A stretch of 64,000 nt of DNA. Origin: Clostridiales bacterium. GTDB lineage: Bacteria; Bacillota; Clostridia; Lachnospirales; Lachnospiraceae. Positions 8,569 to 18,013 of the stretch are shown piece after piece (the first letter of the stretch is position 1; the number at the start of each line of letters is the position of its first letter). The stretch spans positions 1 to 64,000 of the forward strand of contig JAMPHY010000014.1 of the NCBI GenBank assembly GCA_023663185.1, given 5' to 3'. The notes beneath the pieces were generated by a model that did no database searches, was not told the DNA's origin, and saw nothing but the letters and a program-made list of their open reading frames with translations. Position numbers and translations under genes: made by a program.

Positions 8569-9297
8569 CTACATTCCATTTCCTATTGCAAGTGCAATAA
8601 AATAAATACGTTCAATTCCCGCTTCGCGCAGCAAGCGCGCCATAGCGTCAATTGTACTTCCGGTAGTATAAATATCATCAATAATTATAATCGTATTTAA
8701 TTTTACATCATTACTGCAAATTTTAAAAGCCCTTTTCAAATTATTTTGTCTCTCTGCGGCAGATAAATCTTTCATCGGAAGCGTTTTTCGGGTTCTTTTT
8801 ATCAAATTGGCTTCCACTGGTATATTTAACCGTCTCCCAAGCTCATTAGCAATGAGTTCCGCCTGATTGTATCCGCGCACTCTTTTCTTGGAAGAATGAA
8901 TCGGAACCGGCACCAGTGCATCGGGGTTTAGCCCCCTTATTTTGCTACCAAGAACCGCCGCCAGCCTTTCTCCATAATATGCCGCATATTCCTGTCTTCC
9001 ACAATACTTAAAACGGTATATGGACTGCGCCACGCTTGGGTACTTAAAAAGCGCCATGCCCTTATCGAAGCTGTGTTCTTTATGAGCACAGTCGTAACAA
9101 AAAACCGCCCTTTTATCTTTAAGCTCTTTTCCGCACTTATTACAGCGCGGAGCCTTAACATATTCAACCTTCTTTGCACACTCATCACAAATGAGCGCAC
9201 CAAACGGCTTTACCGCCTTATCACAGATAGGACACCTTCTCGGATATATCAAATCCAAAAGTATCCCCAAGAAAAACTTGAAAGGATTTTCCCTCAT
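8569..9297 (-). CDS. ComF family protein (phosphoribosyltransferase-like competence protein)
   Basis: 242 residues. The N-terminal third carries paired cysteines (CPICDKAV, CDECAKKV, CNKCGKEL, CYDCAHKEH) that form zinc knuckles, and the C-terminal half is a type I phosphoribosyltransferase fold with the PRPP motif IIIIDDIYTTGSTIDAM. ComF helps internalised single-stranded DNA in naturally competent bacteria; in this organism competence is not shown. It follows recD2 by 16 bases and precedes the YvyF-like gene by 15, so these form one transcription unit. Confidence 0.88.
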   Translation of the reverse strand: MRENPFKFFLGILLDLIYPRRCPICDKAVKPFGALICDECAKKVEYVKAPRCNKCGKELKDKRAVFCYDCAHKEHSFDKGMALFKYPSVAQSIYRFKYCGRQEYAAYYGERLAAVLGSKIRGLNPDALVPVPIHSSKKRVRGYNQAELIANELGRRLNIPVEANLIKRTRKTLPMKDLSAAERQNNLKRAFKICSNDVKLNTIIIIDDIYTTGSTIDAMARLLREAGIERIYFIALAIGNGM

Positions 9298-9313
9298 TCT
9301 TTAGACTTGCTCC

Positions 9314-11554
9314 CTACATTAACTCTTTAATTCTTTCAGACAGACCGCTGTAACGTCTGTTCTGATAATTATTGTCAATCATTTCCTGCAATATCTCGCT
9401 GCTTCCCAAAATAGTAACGCAGTTTCTTGCTCTTGTAACGCCTGTATACAACAAATTTCTGTTAAAAAGCATTCTAGGACCGGACAGCAGCGGCATAATG
9501 ACCGCTGGATATTCGCTTCCCTGCGATTTGTGTATCGTAATTGCATATGCGTGTTCAATCTCGTCTAGCTGAGCAAATTGGTAAGTCACCCTTCTGTGCT
9601 CGTCGTATTCTACAACTACACTGTGAGTATATTCATTAATCTCCACAATCATGCCAATATCGCCGTTAAAGACTCCCATGCCTTTATCAATAGGTATTCC
9701 GTAGTTACTCACTACTTCCCATTCCAACTGATAATTGTTTTTTATCTGCATTACCTTATCTTTTTCTCTATATAGAGTATCGCCATTCAAATACTCCTTT
9801 TTCTTATCAGACGGCGGGTTCAGATATCTTTGCAAAATGCCATTCAACGTCTCTACGCCTAAGTTTCCCTTACGCATGGGCGTTAATACCTGAATATCAT
9901 ACGGCTGCGCTCCCACATAAGACGGAAGCTTCTCAAGGATAAGCTGTATCATATGCTTATATATGACGTTTACATCATTTCGCTTAAGAAAAAAGAAATC
10001 TCGGCTTTTATTATCCAGAGAAATATGTTCTCCCGCATTAATGCGATGCGCGTTCAGAACGATATCGCTTTCCTTTGCCTGCCTGAATATTTTCTCCAAA
10101 AATACCACGGAAAAATACCCGCTCCCCAATAAGTCCTGAAGAACCTGTCCCGGTCCGACCGAGGGAAGCTGATTTACATCTCCCACCATTATAAGCCTCG
10201 TTCCGACCGATACCGCCCTTAACAGCGATTGGAAAAGAAAAATATCCACCATCGACATCTCATCTATTATAATAACGTCCGCTTCGAGCGGATTTTCTTC
10301 ATTCTTCTCAAAGCGCGCCTGACTTCGTCCTTCCGTGACCGCTCCGCTCAGTTCCAACATTCTGTGTATGGTTCTTGCCTCATAGCCGGTAGTTTCAGTC
10401 ATTCTCTTCGCTGCCCTGCCCGTAGGCGCTGCCAGAAATATATCCATTCCTTCCGACAAAAAAAAGCGAATAATCATATTGATGGTAGTCGTCTTACCTG
10501 TGCCCGGACCGCCGGATAATATCATGACGCCGTTATTTATACTTTCATAAACTGCTTTTCTTTGAAGCTCGTCTAATTCTATATTAAGCTCTTTTTCAAG
10601 CGCAGCAATCTTCTGTAGAATTTTCTTTTCTTCATGTTCCGCGCCTTCTTCATCATGTACTGATATATTCAAATCGTGCAGCATTCTTGCACAGTTGAGC
10701 TCTGCATAATAATAGGAAGCTGCGTATATTTTTTTGTCAGTTTCAGTTTTATCCGGCATTTTTATTACTACTTTTTTATCCATTGCCAAATTTTGAAGCT
10801 GCGGTTCCATAACGGAAGATTCCAGTTCCAGCAGTTCTCCAGCTTTATTTAACAGTATACTCTCCGGCAGATAGCAGTTCCCTTCTGCGCCAGCCTGTGA
10901 AAGTGCATAAAGCAATCCGCTTCTGATACGGTAATCGGAATCAGTATGGATACCTATCCTTGAGGCAATCCCATCTGCAATCCTAAAGCCGATACCATCG
11001 ATATCCTCTGCCAGCCGGTATGGATTTTCTCTCATAATACCGTACAGCTCCATACCATAGGCTTCGTAGATACGAAGCGCCAGCACTCCGGAAATTCCAT
11101 ATTTCTGCAGGAAGGTCATAGCTTCTCTGGCGTCCCTTTTTTCATACACCTGTACTGCTATTTCCTGCGCCTTACGCTCACTTATTCCCTTGACCTCGGC
11201 AAGCCGCTCCGGCTCTTCTTCAATAATCCTAAACGTATTTGTGCCGAACTTTTTAACTATTCTTGCGGCAAGAGCTTCGCCCACGCCTTTAATCGCGCCG
11301 GAGCCAAGATACCTCTCCATACTCGCAGTATCGTCAGGTTCTACATATCTATAGCGTTCAATCTTAAACTGTTCGCCGTAAACAGAGTGAACCGTGTAAT
11401 CGCCTTCCGCTTCTATGGTTTCTCCCTGTCCTATTGTCTGGAATCCGCCGACGCAGGTTACACTCTCACCCTCCATAATCAGCTCGAAAACTGTGTATCC
11501 GTTGTCTGTATTCCGGTATATTATATGCTCAATATATCCTCGTATCTTTTCCAT
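9314..11554 (-). CDS. recD2: RecD2-type 5'-3' DNA helicase
   Basis: 746 residues, the long RecD2 form found in bacteria without RecBC partners. N-terminal OB and helix-hairpin-helix region (about 1-215), Walker A GGPGTGKTT at 348-355, Walker B IIIDEMSM near 430, and the superfamily I C-terminal motif AYAITIHKSQGSEYP near 680 with YTGVTRAR near 715. It is an ATP-driven DNA unwinding enzyme used in repair. A TTGCAT-17-TAAAAT promoter lies just upstream, after the flgJ gene, so recD2 probably starts the recD2-comF-yvyF-cdaA transcript. Confidence 0.93.
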   Translation of the reverse strand: MEKIRGYIEHIIYRNTDNGYTVFELIMEGESVTCVGGFQTIGQGETIEAEGDYTVHSVYGEQFKIERYRYVEPDDTASMERYLGSGAIKGVGEALAARIVKKFGTNTFRIIEEEPERLAEVKGISERKAQEIAVQVYEKRDAREAMTFLQKYGISGVLALRIYEAYGMELYGIMRENPYRLAEDIDGIGFRIADGIASRIGIHTDSDYRIRSGLLYALSQAGAEGNCYLPESILLNKAGELLELESSVMEPQLQNLAMDKKVVIKMPDKTETDKKIYAASYYYAELNCARMLHDLNISVHDEEGAEHEEKKILQKIAALEKELNIELDELQRKAVYESINNGVMILSGGPGTGKTTTINMIIRFFLSEGMDIFLAAPTGRAAKRMTETTGYEARTIHRMLELSGAVTEGRSQARFEKNEENPLEADVIIIDEMSMVDIFLFQSLLRAVSVGTRLIMVGDVNQLPSVGPGQVLQDLLGSGYFSVVFLEKIFRQAKESDIVLNAHRINAGEHISLDNKSRDFFFLKRNDVNVIYKHMIQLILEKLPSYVGAQPYDIQVLTPMRKGNLGVETLNGILQRYLNPPSDKKKEYLNGDTLYREKDKVMQIKNNYQLEWEVVSNYGIPIDKGMGVFNGDIGMIVEINEYTHSVVVEYDEHRRVTYQFAQLDEIEHAYAITIHKSQGSEYPAVIMPLLSGPRMLFNRNLLYTGVTRARNCVTILGSSEILQEMIDNNYQNRRYSGLSERIKELM

Positions 11555-11600
11555 ATGCAGTCTGCCGTTTTATTGGATATCTTCCTTAAAGTCTGCTTTT

Positions 11601-11629
11601 ATTTTATCATATATTCTCATAATATGCAA
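11601..11629 (-). promoter_or_regulatory. Sigma-A type promoter of recD2
   Basis: On the minus strand TTGCAT (624-629 of this kilobase, i.e. 11624-11629) and TAAAAT (11601-11606) are separated by 17 bases, about 45 bases upstream of the recD2 start codon. Confidence 0.65.
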
Positions 11630-11630
11630 A

Positions 11631-11654
11631 CAGACTGCCTGTTATGGCAGCCTG
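11631..11654 (-). terminator. Probable terminator of the flagellar rod genes
   Basis: CAGGCTGCC and GGCAGTCTG form a 9-bp stem with one mismatch-free GC-rich core and a 6-base loop on the minus strand after flgJ. The following run (TTTGCATATT) is weak, so termination may be partial. The hairpin overlaps the start of the recD2 promoter. Confidence 0.5.
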
Positions 11655-11685
11655 CGGCTAAACTGTTACCTACGGTTAAAATTTA

Positions 11686-12081
11686 TTAGTCATTATCCGC
11701 TTGCAAATCAGCGGGAGTAATCGGATTAATATTCCGCTTCATCTGCTCATACAACATCTGCGAAAGCGAATTAGCCCCTACCGTCTCCGAGGTTATCTGT
11801 TTAGCAATCTCCTGAAATGCAGTTTCCTTAAAATAATCAGTCATATTGCTCGCATATCCCTCTTCCTCGTTATCGTCGCCAAAGACTTTGGTAGTTTTCT
11901 CCATTCCTTTGATGACCTGCTCCCACAGATAAGCCTCAAACTGTTTACAGGCTTCTAAAAGCTCCTCGTCTTGTGCATCTTCGTCTGCCGCTTTATTTAA
12001 TTTATTCTCAAGCTCTTTAGTAGACGCCCTGTTAGCTTCTTCCAGATAATTATTATAATTTGATATTCCGCCGATATCCAT
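11686..12081 (-). CDS. flgJ: Flagellar rod-binding protein (FlgJ N-terminal domain type)
   Basis: 131 residues. The core LLEACKQFEAYLWEQVIKGM, near residues 49-68, matches the rod-binding domain of FlgJ, followed by GYASNMTDYFKETAFQEIAKQI, typical of the family. The muramidase domain found in FlgJ of enterobacteria is absent, as usual in Firmicutes. It would help rod assembly. It is the last gene of the mbl-flgF-flgG-flgJ block, 57 bases after flgG. Confidence 0.85.
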   Translation of the reverse strand: MDIGGISNYNNYLEEANRASTKELENKLNKAADEDAQDEELLEACKQFEAYLWEQVIKGMEKTTKVFGDDNEEEGYASNMTDYFKETAFQEIAKQITSETVGANSLSQMLYEQMKRNINPITPADLQADND

Positions 12082-12138
12082 AACTTATTACTCCTTCGTC
12101 AAAAATGTACAAACGCGCTTATTTAAACGGCAATATTA

Positions 12139-12957
12139 TTAACGCTTCAAGTTGTTAGCAGTATCCATCATGGAGTCTGAGGTAGTAATCGCTTTGGAAT
12201 TCATCTCATATGCACGCTGCGCTACAATAAGATTTACCATCTCGTCCGCCACAGAAACATTTGAGCCTTCAAGGTATCCCTGTACGACTTCACTCTTTTT
12301 TACGTTAGCGTTAGTCTCTTCATTGAGCGGTCCGCCGCTTGCCTCTGTCACTTGGAAAAGCGTATCTCCTACTCTTTCCAAACCGCCTGCATTATTGAAC
12401 TGATATAATCCGATTTTCAAGCCTATCGGCTGCGGGTTATTATTTTCATCGGGATAGCACACTTCTCCGGTCTGGTCTACAAATATTTGACTTGCTACGT
12501 AATTACGATTCAAGGTTATATCCCTTCCCGTAGTGGTGAGTACCGGAAGCCCATCTTGATTAGTCAGAACAAGACCACCGTTAGACGCCATCGACCATGT
12601 GAAATCGCCGTTTCTCGTATAATATGTATTTCCATCTTCTCCCCTTACCGCAAAGAAGCCCTCGCCTGCAATCGCGAACGCCGTATCGCTTTGCGATTCC
12701 AGTAGACTGCCCTGTGTAAAAATATTGTTGATAGAAGATGTACGCACTCCGAGTCCTACTTGTGAGGTAGTCGGTTTAGGATCTCCGTTAGCCGTAGTCG
12801 TCTTAGTCTGTAATGTCTGATAAAGCAGCGATTTAAACTGTGCATTCTGCGCCTTATATCCTGCTGAATTGACGTTTGCCAAATTGTTTGCAATAGTATC
12901 CACATTCGTCTGTTGCGCATTCATACCTGTTGCCGCCGTCCATAAACTTCTAACCAT
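12139..12957 (-). CDS. flgG: Flagellar basal-body distal rod protein
   Basis: 272 residues. The N-terminal rod signature TIANNLANVNSAGYKAQNAQF (about 22-42), the middle domain with GEGFFAVRGEDGNTYYTRNGDF, and the C-terminal EMVNLIVAQRAYEMNSKAI helix are all typical of FlgG. It polymerises into the distal flagellar rod outside the membrane and is exported by the flagellar type III system, so it has no signal peptide. 44 bases separate it from the upstream paralogue. Confidence 0.9.
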   Translation of the reverse strand: MVRSLWTAATGMNAQQTNVDTIANNLANVNSAGYKAQNAQFKSLLYQTLQTKTTTANGDPKPTTSQVGLGVRTSSINNIFTQGSLLESQSDTAFAIAGEGFFAVRGEDGNTYYTRNGDFTWSMASNGGLVLTNQDGLPVLTTTGRDITLNRNYVASQIFVDQTGEVCYPDENNNPQPIGLKIGLYQFNNAGGLERVGDTLFQVTEASGGPLNEETNANVKKSEVVQGYLEGSNVSVADEMVNLIVAQRAYEMNSKAITTSDSMMDTANNLKR

Positions 12958-13001
12958 TTCCTTTACCTTCCTTTTCTTACAAATATCCGTTTAACTTAAA
13001 T

Positions 13002-13778
13002 CTATACTCTTCCCGTCTGATTTACTGCATCTTCCAGCGTACTGTCATATGTAGTAATCACCTTCTGGTTAGCCTCATACTGTCTCTGTATGGTAATCAT
13101 ATTTACCATTTCTGTTACAACCGACATATTTGACATTTCCAAATATCCCGAATAAACTTCCGAATCTGCAGGTATCAACTCTGCACCATCTACCGGCTGG
13201 AAATAGTTCTCTCCATAGCGTTCCAGATAATTATAGTCTGCAAAATCAGATATCCAGATTGTATCTACGTAGGCGTCGTCCTGATAAATCTCGCCCATTC
13301 TGTTAATTGTAACCGGCTGGTTGGGATCAAGCCTTATATGTCTCCCACCGCCGCCTAATACAAAATCCCCGTCCTGCGTCACGAGTTCTCCACGAGCCGT
13401 CATGGTAAAATTACCATCACGGGTATATTTTGTCGATGTCTCTCCCGCCTTATTAGTAAACTCTATTGTAAAGAAACCGTTCTCCGACAACGCCAAGTCT
13501 AATGAATTACCGGTCTCCTTGAAAGGACCGCCGGAATAATCTACATAATTTTCACCAACTTTAACTCCTAACGACATAGTTCCAATCCGGTTAGGAAGAT
13601 TAGGAGTCTCCGACGTATCTTTCAGCTTATATGCCAGCACCCTGTCAAAAGCCTGACTTGTAGCTCCTTCTTTCTTAAAACCGTTAGTCGTAGCGTTCGC
13701 CAGATTGTTCGTCATGGTGTCCATTCTGTGTTGTTCGTTAATCATGCCTGTATAGGCTGTGTATAAACCTTTAAGCAT
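13002..13778 (-). CDS. flgF: Flagellar basal-body rod protein, FlgF/FlhO type
   Basis: 258 residues. Same family as the next gene: TMTNNLANATTNGFKKEGA near residue 21, a divergent central domain with ENGFFTIEFTNKAGETSTKYTRDGNF, and a C-terminal EMVNMITIQRQYEANQKVI helix. In Bacillus the equivalent pair behind mbl is called flhO-flhP. I name it flgF by position; sequence alone separates FlgF and FlgG only moderately well. It begins 30 bases after mbl. Confidence 0.82.
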   Translation of the reverse strand: MLKGLYTAYTGMINEQHRMDTMTNNLANATTNGFKKEGATSQAFDRVLAYKLKDTSETPNLPNRIGTMSLGVKVGENYVDYSGGPFKETGNSLDLALSENGFFTIEFTNKAGETSTKYTRDGNFTMTARGELVTQDGDFVLGGGGRHIRLDPNQPVTINRMGEIYQDDAYVDTIWISDFADYNYLERYGENYFQPVDGAELIPADSEVYSGYLEMSNMSVVTEMVNMITIQRQYEANQKVITTYDSTLEDAVNQTGRV

Positions 13779-13808
13779 CGCGTTTTCTTCCTTTCATATC
13801 TCATGAAA

Positions 13809-14801
13809 TCAGTCTTCTCTATATCCTGCAAGGAACTCTACATATTTACCTGTCCCTATTGCTACCGCTGTCATCGGATCTTCTGCTGTCATAGTATTAA
13901 TTCCTGTTTTCTCCGCAATCAAATCTTCGAGTCCGCGTAATAAACTTCCACCGCCCGTCAGCACTATACCTCTGTCCGCAATATCCGCTGCAAGCTCCGG
14001 CGGCGTTTTTTCCAATACGCTGTGAATAGTCTCAACTATCTGTACTGTTGTCTCATGCAACGCCTCTTCTGTTTCTTCCGAAGATACTTTGACTGTTCTT
14101 GGAAGTCCCGTTACAAGATTACGTCCCCTGACGTCCATATAGTCTAATTCAGGTCTTTTAAAAGCAGTACCTATCTTTATTTTCAAATCCTCGGCTGTTC
14201 TTTCACCAATTAATAAGTTATGCTTCTTACGCATATAGCGCACAATCGCCTCGTCGAAATCGTCTCCGGCAATTTTGATAGATGCGCTGACAACGGTGCC
14301 GCCTAAAGAAATAACAGCTATATCCGACGTACCGCCGCCGATATCCACTATCATATTTCCACAGGGCTTGGCAATATCAATGCCCGCGCCGATAGCCGCT
14401 GCAATAGGCTCTTCTATAATCGAAACTTCTCTGGCTCCCGCCATATAAGTTGCATCTTCTACCGCTTTCTTCTCTACCTCGGTAACGCCGCTGGGTACGC
14501 ATACAGCAATGCGGGGCTTCCTGAAGGTTTTCTTACCGAGCGCTTTCTGAATAAAATATTTCATCATCTTCTCAGTAACACGGTAATCTGAAATAACGCC
14601 CTGACGCAGCGGTCTTACCGCTACGATATTCCCCGGCGTCCTTCCGAGCATCAGCCTTGCGTCTTCACCGATTGCTTTAATTTTATTTGTATCCCTGTCA
14701 AAAGCCACAACAGAAGGTTCTTTTAAAACAACTCCTTTTCCCCTGATGTATACTAAAATGCTCGCTGTCCCTAAATCAATCCCTATATCTGTATACTGCA
14801 T
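13809..14801 (-). CDS. mbl: Rod-shape-determining actin homologue (MreB/Mbl)
   Basis: 330 residues from the ATG at 14801, which follows AAAGGGG. Actin-fold motifs are seen: IGIDLGTASILVY (phosphate 1), MIVDIGGGTSDIAVISLGG near 157 (phosphate 2) and GIVLTGGGSLLRGLE near 285 (adenosine). MreB proteins form membrane-bound filaments that guide lateral wall synthesis. The position in front of two flagellar rod genes mirrors Bacillus mbl-flhO-flhP, which is why I prefer Mbl to MreB. A longer reading frame upstream has no matching start signals. Confidence 0.85.
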   Translation of the reverse strand: MQYTDIGIDLGTASILVYIRGKGVVLKEPSVVAFDRDTNKIKAIGEDARLMLGRTPGNIVAVRPLRQGVISDYRVTEKMMKYFIQKALGKKTFRKPRIAVCVPSGVTEVEKKAVEDATYMAGAREVSIIEEPIAAAIGAGIDIAKPCGNMIVDIGGGTSDIAVISLGGTVVSASIKIAGDDFDEAIVRYMRKKHNLLIGERTAEDLKIKIGTAFKRPELDYMDVRGRNLVTGLPRTVKVSSEETEEALHETTVQIVETIHSVLEKTPPELAADIADRGIVLTGGGSLLRGLEDLIAEKTGINTMTAEDPMTAVAIGTGKYVEFLAGYRED

Positions 14802-15112
14802 TTTTATATCCCCTTTCTTTCCGTATACGCTGTATCTATAATTACATAATCTCCAATTGCTGCCAAAGTAATCATTTTGCCGTCCAAATGAAAATAAAGA
14901 CACGAATAGCAATATACATTATAACCTAAAGAAAGAGTTTTTCAAAGGGCTTTCCTAAAATTTTTTATTTTTTAGAAAAATTTAAAAAAAGATGCTAAAA
15001 TCAGAACGGCTCCGTCCGTCCTGATATCAGCATCCATGCTATTATTTTTATCGGCACATGTATTAGTTTACTTAACCCCTTATTTAAAAAATTTAAGTCA
15101 ATTCATGACGGT
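14802..15112. other. 311-base gap between uvrA and mbl
   Basis: AT-rich. The right half holds the uvrA terminator (14984-15034). The left half should contain the mbl promoter and leader; a segment around 14830-14850 has TATAGATAC-like -10 sequence but no convincing -35 partner. A second, weaker AT-only stem (14950-14980) is visible. No open reading frame worth calling. Confidence 0.6.
14984..15034 (-). terminator. Intrinsic terminator of uvrB-uvrA
   Basis: On the minus strand GATGCTgatATCAG...CTGATttTAGCATC forms a long stem (14991-15034) with an inner ACGG/CCGT helix, followed by a run of seven T (the A-run 14984-14990). It ends the excinuclease transcript. Confidence 0.85.
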
Positions 15113-17974
15113 TTACTTCTCTTTTGCTCTCTCCAGCATTTTCTTTACATATATACCGGTGTATGAAGCGGGATTTTTCACTATCTGCTCCGGCGTTCCT
15201 TCTGCTATTACCGTTCCTCCGTCTTCTCCGCCTTCGGGACCTAAGTCGATAATGTAATCGGCTGTCTTGATAACATCAAGGTTATGTTCAATTACTACCA
15301 CCGTATTTCCACCGTCCGCCAGCTTATGCAGAATATCCACTAATTTATGAACGTCGGCAAAATGCAGTCCGGTAGTCGGCTCATCAAGGATATAAATGGT
15401 TTTGCCCGTACTACGCCTGCTAAGTTCCGTTGCCAGCTTAATACGCTGTGCCTCGCCGCCGGACAGCGTAGTAGAAGGCTGTCCGAGTTTCACATAAGAC
15501 AATCCCACGTCGTATAAGGTTTCAATTTTCCTCTTGATTGAGGGCACGTTCTCAAAAAACGGCACCGCCTCTTCCACCGTCATATCCAGCACGTCATAGA
15601 TACTCTTGCCTTTATATTTTACTTCCAGCGTTTCTCTATTATATCTCTTGCCGCCGCAGACCTCGCATGGTACATATACGTCGGGGAGAAAGTGCATTTC
15701 TATTTTGATAATGCCGTCTCCGCTGCACGCCTCACATCTGCCGCCTTTTACATTGAAGCTGAATCTGCCCTTACCGTATCCTCTTGCTTTGGCGTCCATA
15801 GTCGAGGCAAACAAATCCCTTATCTGATCGAACACCCCTGTATAAGTCGCAGGATTAGAACGCGGAGTCCTTCCGATTGGCGACTGGTCAATATTTATAA
15901 CCTTATCAAGCTGCTTTATGCCCGTTATATTTTTATGCTTGCCCGGTATGGTTCTCGCCCTGTTTAAGTCCCTTGCCAGACGCTTATATAATATTTCATT
16001 TATTAACGAGCTTTTGCCGGAGCCGGAAACTCCGGTTACGCAGGTCATTACGCCAAGCGGAATTTTAACATCTATTTCTTTAAGGTTATTTTCTGCCGCG
16101 CCTTTAATAACAATGTTTCCTGTAGGTTTTCTTCTCGCCGCAGGTACCGGAATCTGTAATTCACCGCTTAAATACTGTCCTGTTATGGATTCTTTCACAT
16201 TCATGATATCCTGTGCCGTTCCCTGTGCCACAACCTCGCCGCCGTGCGAACCTGCTCCCGGACCTATATCGACGATATGATCCGCTGCCAGCATAGTATC
16301 CTCATCATGCTCTACGACAATCAATGTATTCCCCATATCTTTTAAATTCTTAAGCGCCGCTATGAGCTTGTCATTATCACGCTGGTGCAGTCCTATGCTT
16401 GGCTCATCAAGGATATAGCAGACTCCGACAAGTCCGGAGCCAATCTGTGTGGCAAGACGAATTCTTTGTGCCTCGCCCCCGGATAAAGACGCCGTCGCCC
16501 TTGAAAGTGCAAGATATTCTAACCCGACTTCAATAAGAAAACCGACTCTCGCCCTTATTTCTTTCAAAATCTGCCTTCCTATCATCGCCTGCTGCTTAGT
16601 CAGATTCATTCCGTCGATAAATTCATGCAGATTTTTGATAGACATAGAAGTAATCTCATAGATGTTCTTATCGCTTACGGTTACTGCAAGCGATTCCTTC
16701 TTAAGCCTCATTCCGTTACATTCACGGCAAGGCGTAATCCGCATAAACGTCTCATATTCCTGCTTAGTTATCTCCGAGGCGGTCTCCCTATATCTACGCT
16801 CAACATTCTTAATCAAGCCTTCAAACGCTACCGGATATACGCCCTCTCCTCGCTGCCCTTTATAATGCACGTCTACTTTCTTACCGTTCGTGCCATGTAT
16901 GAGCATCTTTTGAACTGAATCGGGCAGTTCTCCAAACGGCGTATCAAGACTGAATTTATACTCCTTAGCAAGCGCCTGTAAAATTGCGTTAGTAAAGCTG
17001 CCTTCGCTGCCGCTGGACTGCCAACCCATCACTACAATTGCTCCGTCTTTTAAGCTCACGCTTTTATCCGGAATCATTAAATCCTCGTCAAATTCCATCT
17101 TATAGCCCAGACCAAAGCACTCAGGACATGCGCCGAACGGATTGTTGAAAGAAAAGCTTCTCGGTTCAATCTCCCCAATGCTGATACCGCAGTCCGCACA
17201 GGAAAAGCTCTCGCTGAAAGTAACAGGTTCCCCGCCGATTACGTCTAAAAGCATCAGCCCTTCCGATAAACTCAAGACATTCTCAATCGAATCAGTCAAT
17301 CTCCGCTCAATTCCTTCTTTTACAACCAGTCTGTCTACTATTATCTCAATGTTATGCTTTATATTTTTATCAAGCTTAATTTCCTCGGACAGTTCATAAA
17401 GATTACCGTCCACCCTGACTCTGACATAACCGCTTTTCTTAGCTCTTTCAAACACCTTAGCATGCTCGCCCTTACGCCCCCTGACAACCGGCGCCAGAAG
17501 CTGAATTTTGGTTCCCTCAGGCATACTAAGAATCTGATCTACCATCTGGTCTACGCTCTGTTTTCTTATTTCTTTGCCGCAGTTAGGGCAGTGCGGTATT
17601 CCCACTCTGGCATAGAGCAGACGGAAGTAATCATATATCTCTGTAACTGTACCGACGGTAGAACGCGGGTTTCTGTTAGTAGATTTCTGGTCTATTGAAA
17701 TCGCAGGCGAGAGCCCTTCTATTTTCTCTACATTTGGTTTCTCCATCTGACCTAAAAACTGTCTCGCATAGGAAGAAAGTGATTCCATATATCTTCTCTG
17801 CCCCTCCGCATATATAGTGTCGAACGCTAGCGAAGACTTGCCCGAACCCGAAAGTCCTGTAAGAACCACGAACTCATTACGCGGAATGTCCACATCTATA
17901 TTTTTAAGGTTATGCTCGCTCGCTCCTCTTATCTTAATGTATTCCCTCGGTCGCATCTTTACTGTGTCAGCCAT
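15113..17974 (-). CDS. uvrA: UvrABC excinuclease subunit A
   Basis: About 953 residues. UvrA recognises DNA damage as a dimer and loads UvrB. Two ABC ATPase modules are seen: Walker [13 protein letters not shown] near 38 and [13 protein letters not shown] near 645, each with an [12 protein letters not shown] or [12 protein letters not shown] signature and a DEP Walker B. Zinc modules are CADC...CPEC near 260-290 and CEAC...CEVC near 745-770. I place the start at the ATG at 17974 behind AAAGGGG; an in-frame ATG at 17998 lies before that site. It is 39 bases after uvrB and shares its LexA-controlled promoter. Confidence 0.96.
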   Translation of the reverse strand: MADTVKMRPREYIKIRGASEHNLKNIDVDIPRNEFVVLTGLSGSGKSSLAFDTIYAEGQRRYMESLSSYARQFLGQMEKPNVEKIEGLSPAISIDQKSTNRNPRSTVGTVTEIYDYFRLLYARVGIPHCPNCGKEIRKQSVDQMVDQILSMPEGTKIQLLAPVVRGRKGEHAKVFERAKKSGYVRVRVDGNLYELSEEIKLDKNIKHNIEIIVDRLVVKEGIERRLTDSIENVLSLSEGLMLLDVIGGEPVTFSESFSCADCGISIGEIEPRSFSFNNPFGACPECFGLGYKMEFDEDLMIPDKSVSLKDGAIVVMGWQSSGSEGSFTNAILQALAKEYKFSLDTPFGELPDSVQKMLIHGTNGKKVDVHYKGQRGEGVYPVAFEGLIKNVERRYRETASEITKQEYETFMRITPCRECNGMRLKKESLAVTVSDKNIYEITSMSIKNLHEFIDGMNLTKQQAMIGRQILKEIRARVGFLIEVGLEYLALSRATASLSGGEAQRIRLATQIGSGLVGVCYILDEPSIGLHQRDNDKLIAALKNLKDMGNTLIVVEHDEDTMLAADHIVDIGPGAGSHGGEVVAQGTAQDIMNVKESITGQYLSGELQIPVPAARRKPTGNIVIKGAAENNLKEIDVKIPLGVMTCVTGVSGSGKSSLINEILYKRLARDLNRARTIPGKHKNITGIKQLDKVINIDQSPIGRTPRSNPATYTGVFDQIRDLFASTMDAKARGYGKGRFSFNVKGGRCEACSGDGIIKIEMHFLPDVYVPCEVCGGKRYNRETLEVKYKGKSIYDVLDMTVEEAVPFFENVPSIKRKIETLYDVGLSYVKLGQPSTTLSGGEAQRIKLATELSRRSTGKTIYILDEPTTGLHFADVHKLVDILHKLADGGNTVVVIEHNLDVIKTADYIIDLGPEGGEDGGTVIAEGTPEQIVKNPASYTGIYVKKMLERAKEK

Positions 17975-18013
17975 TTTATATTTCTGCCCCTTTCTCATAT
18001 AAGTCTTTCACTT

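Noticed and set aside
14802-14912. N-terminal extension of mbl to 14912
   Set aside because: The extension has no homology to MreB proteins, and the ATG at 14801 has a good ribosome binding site and the canonical MreB start.
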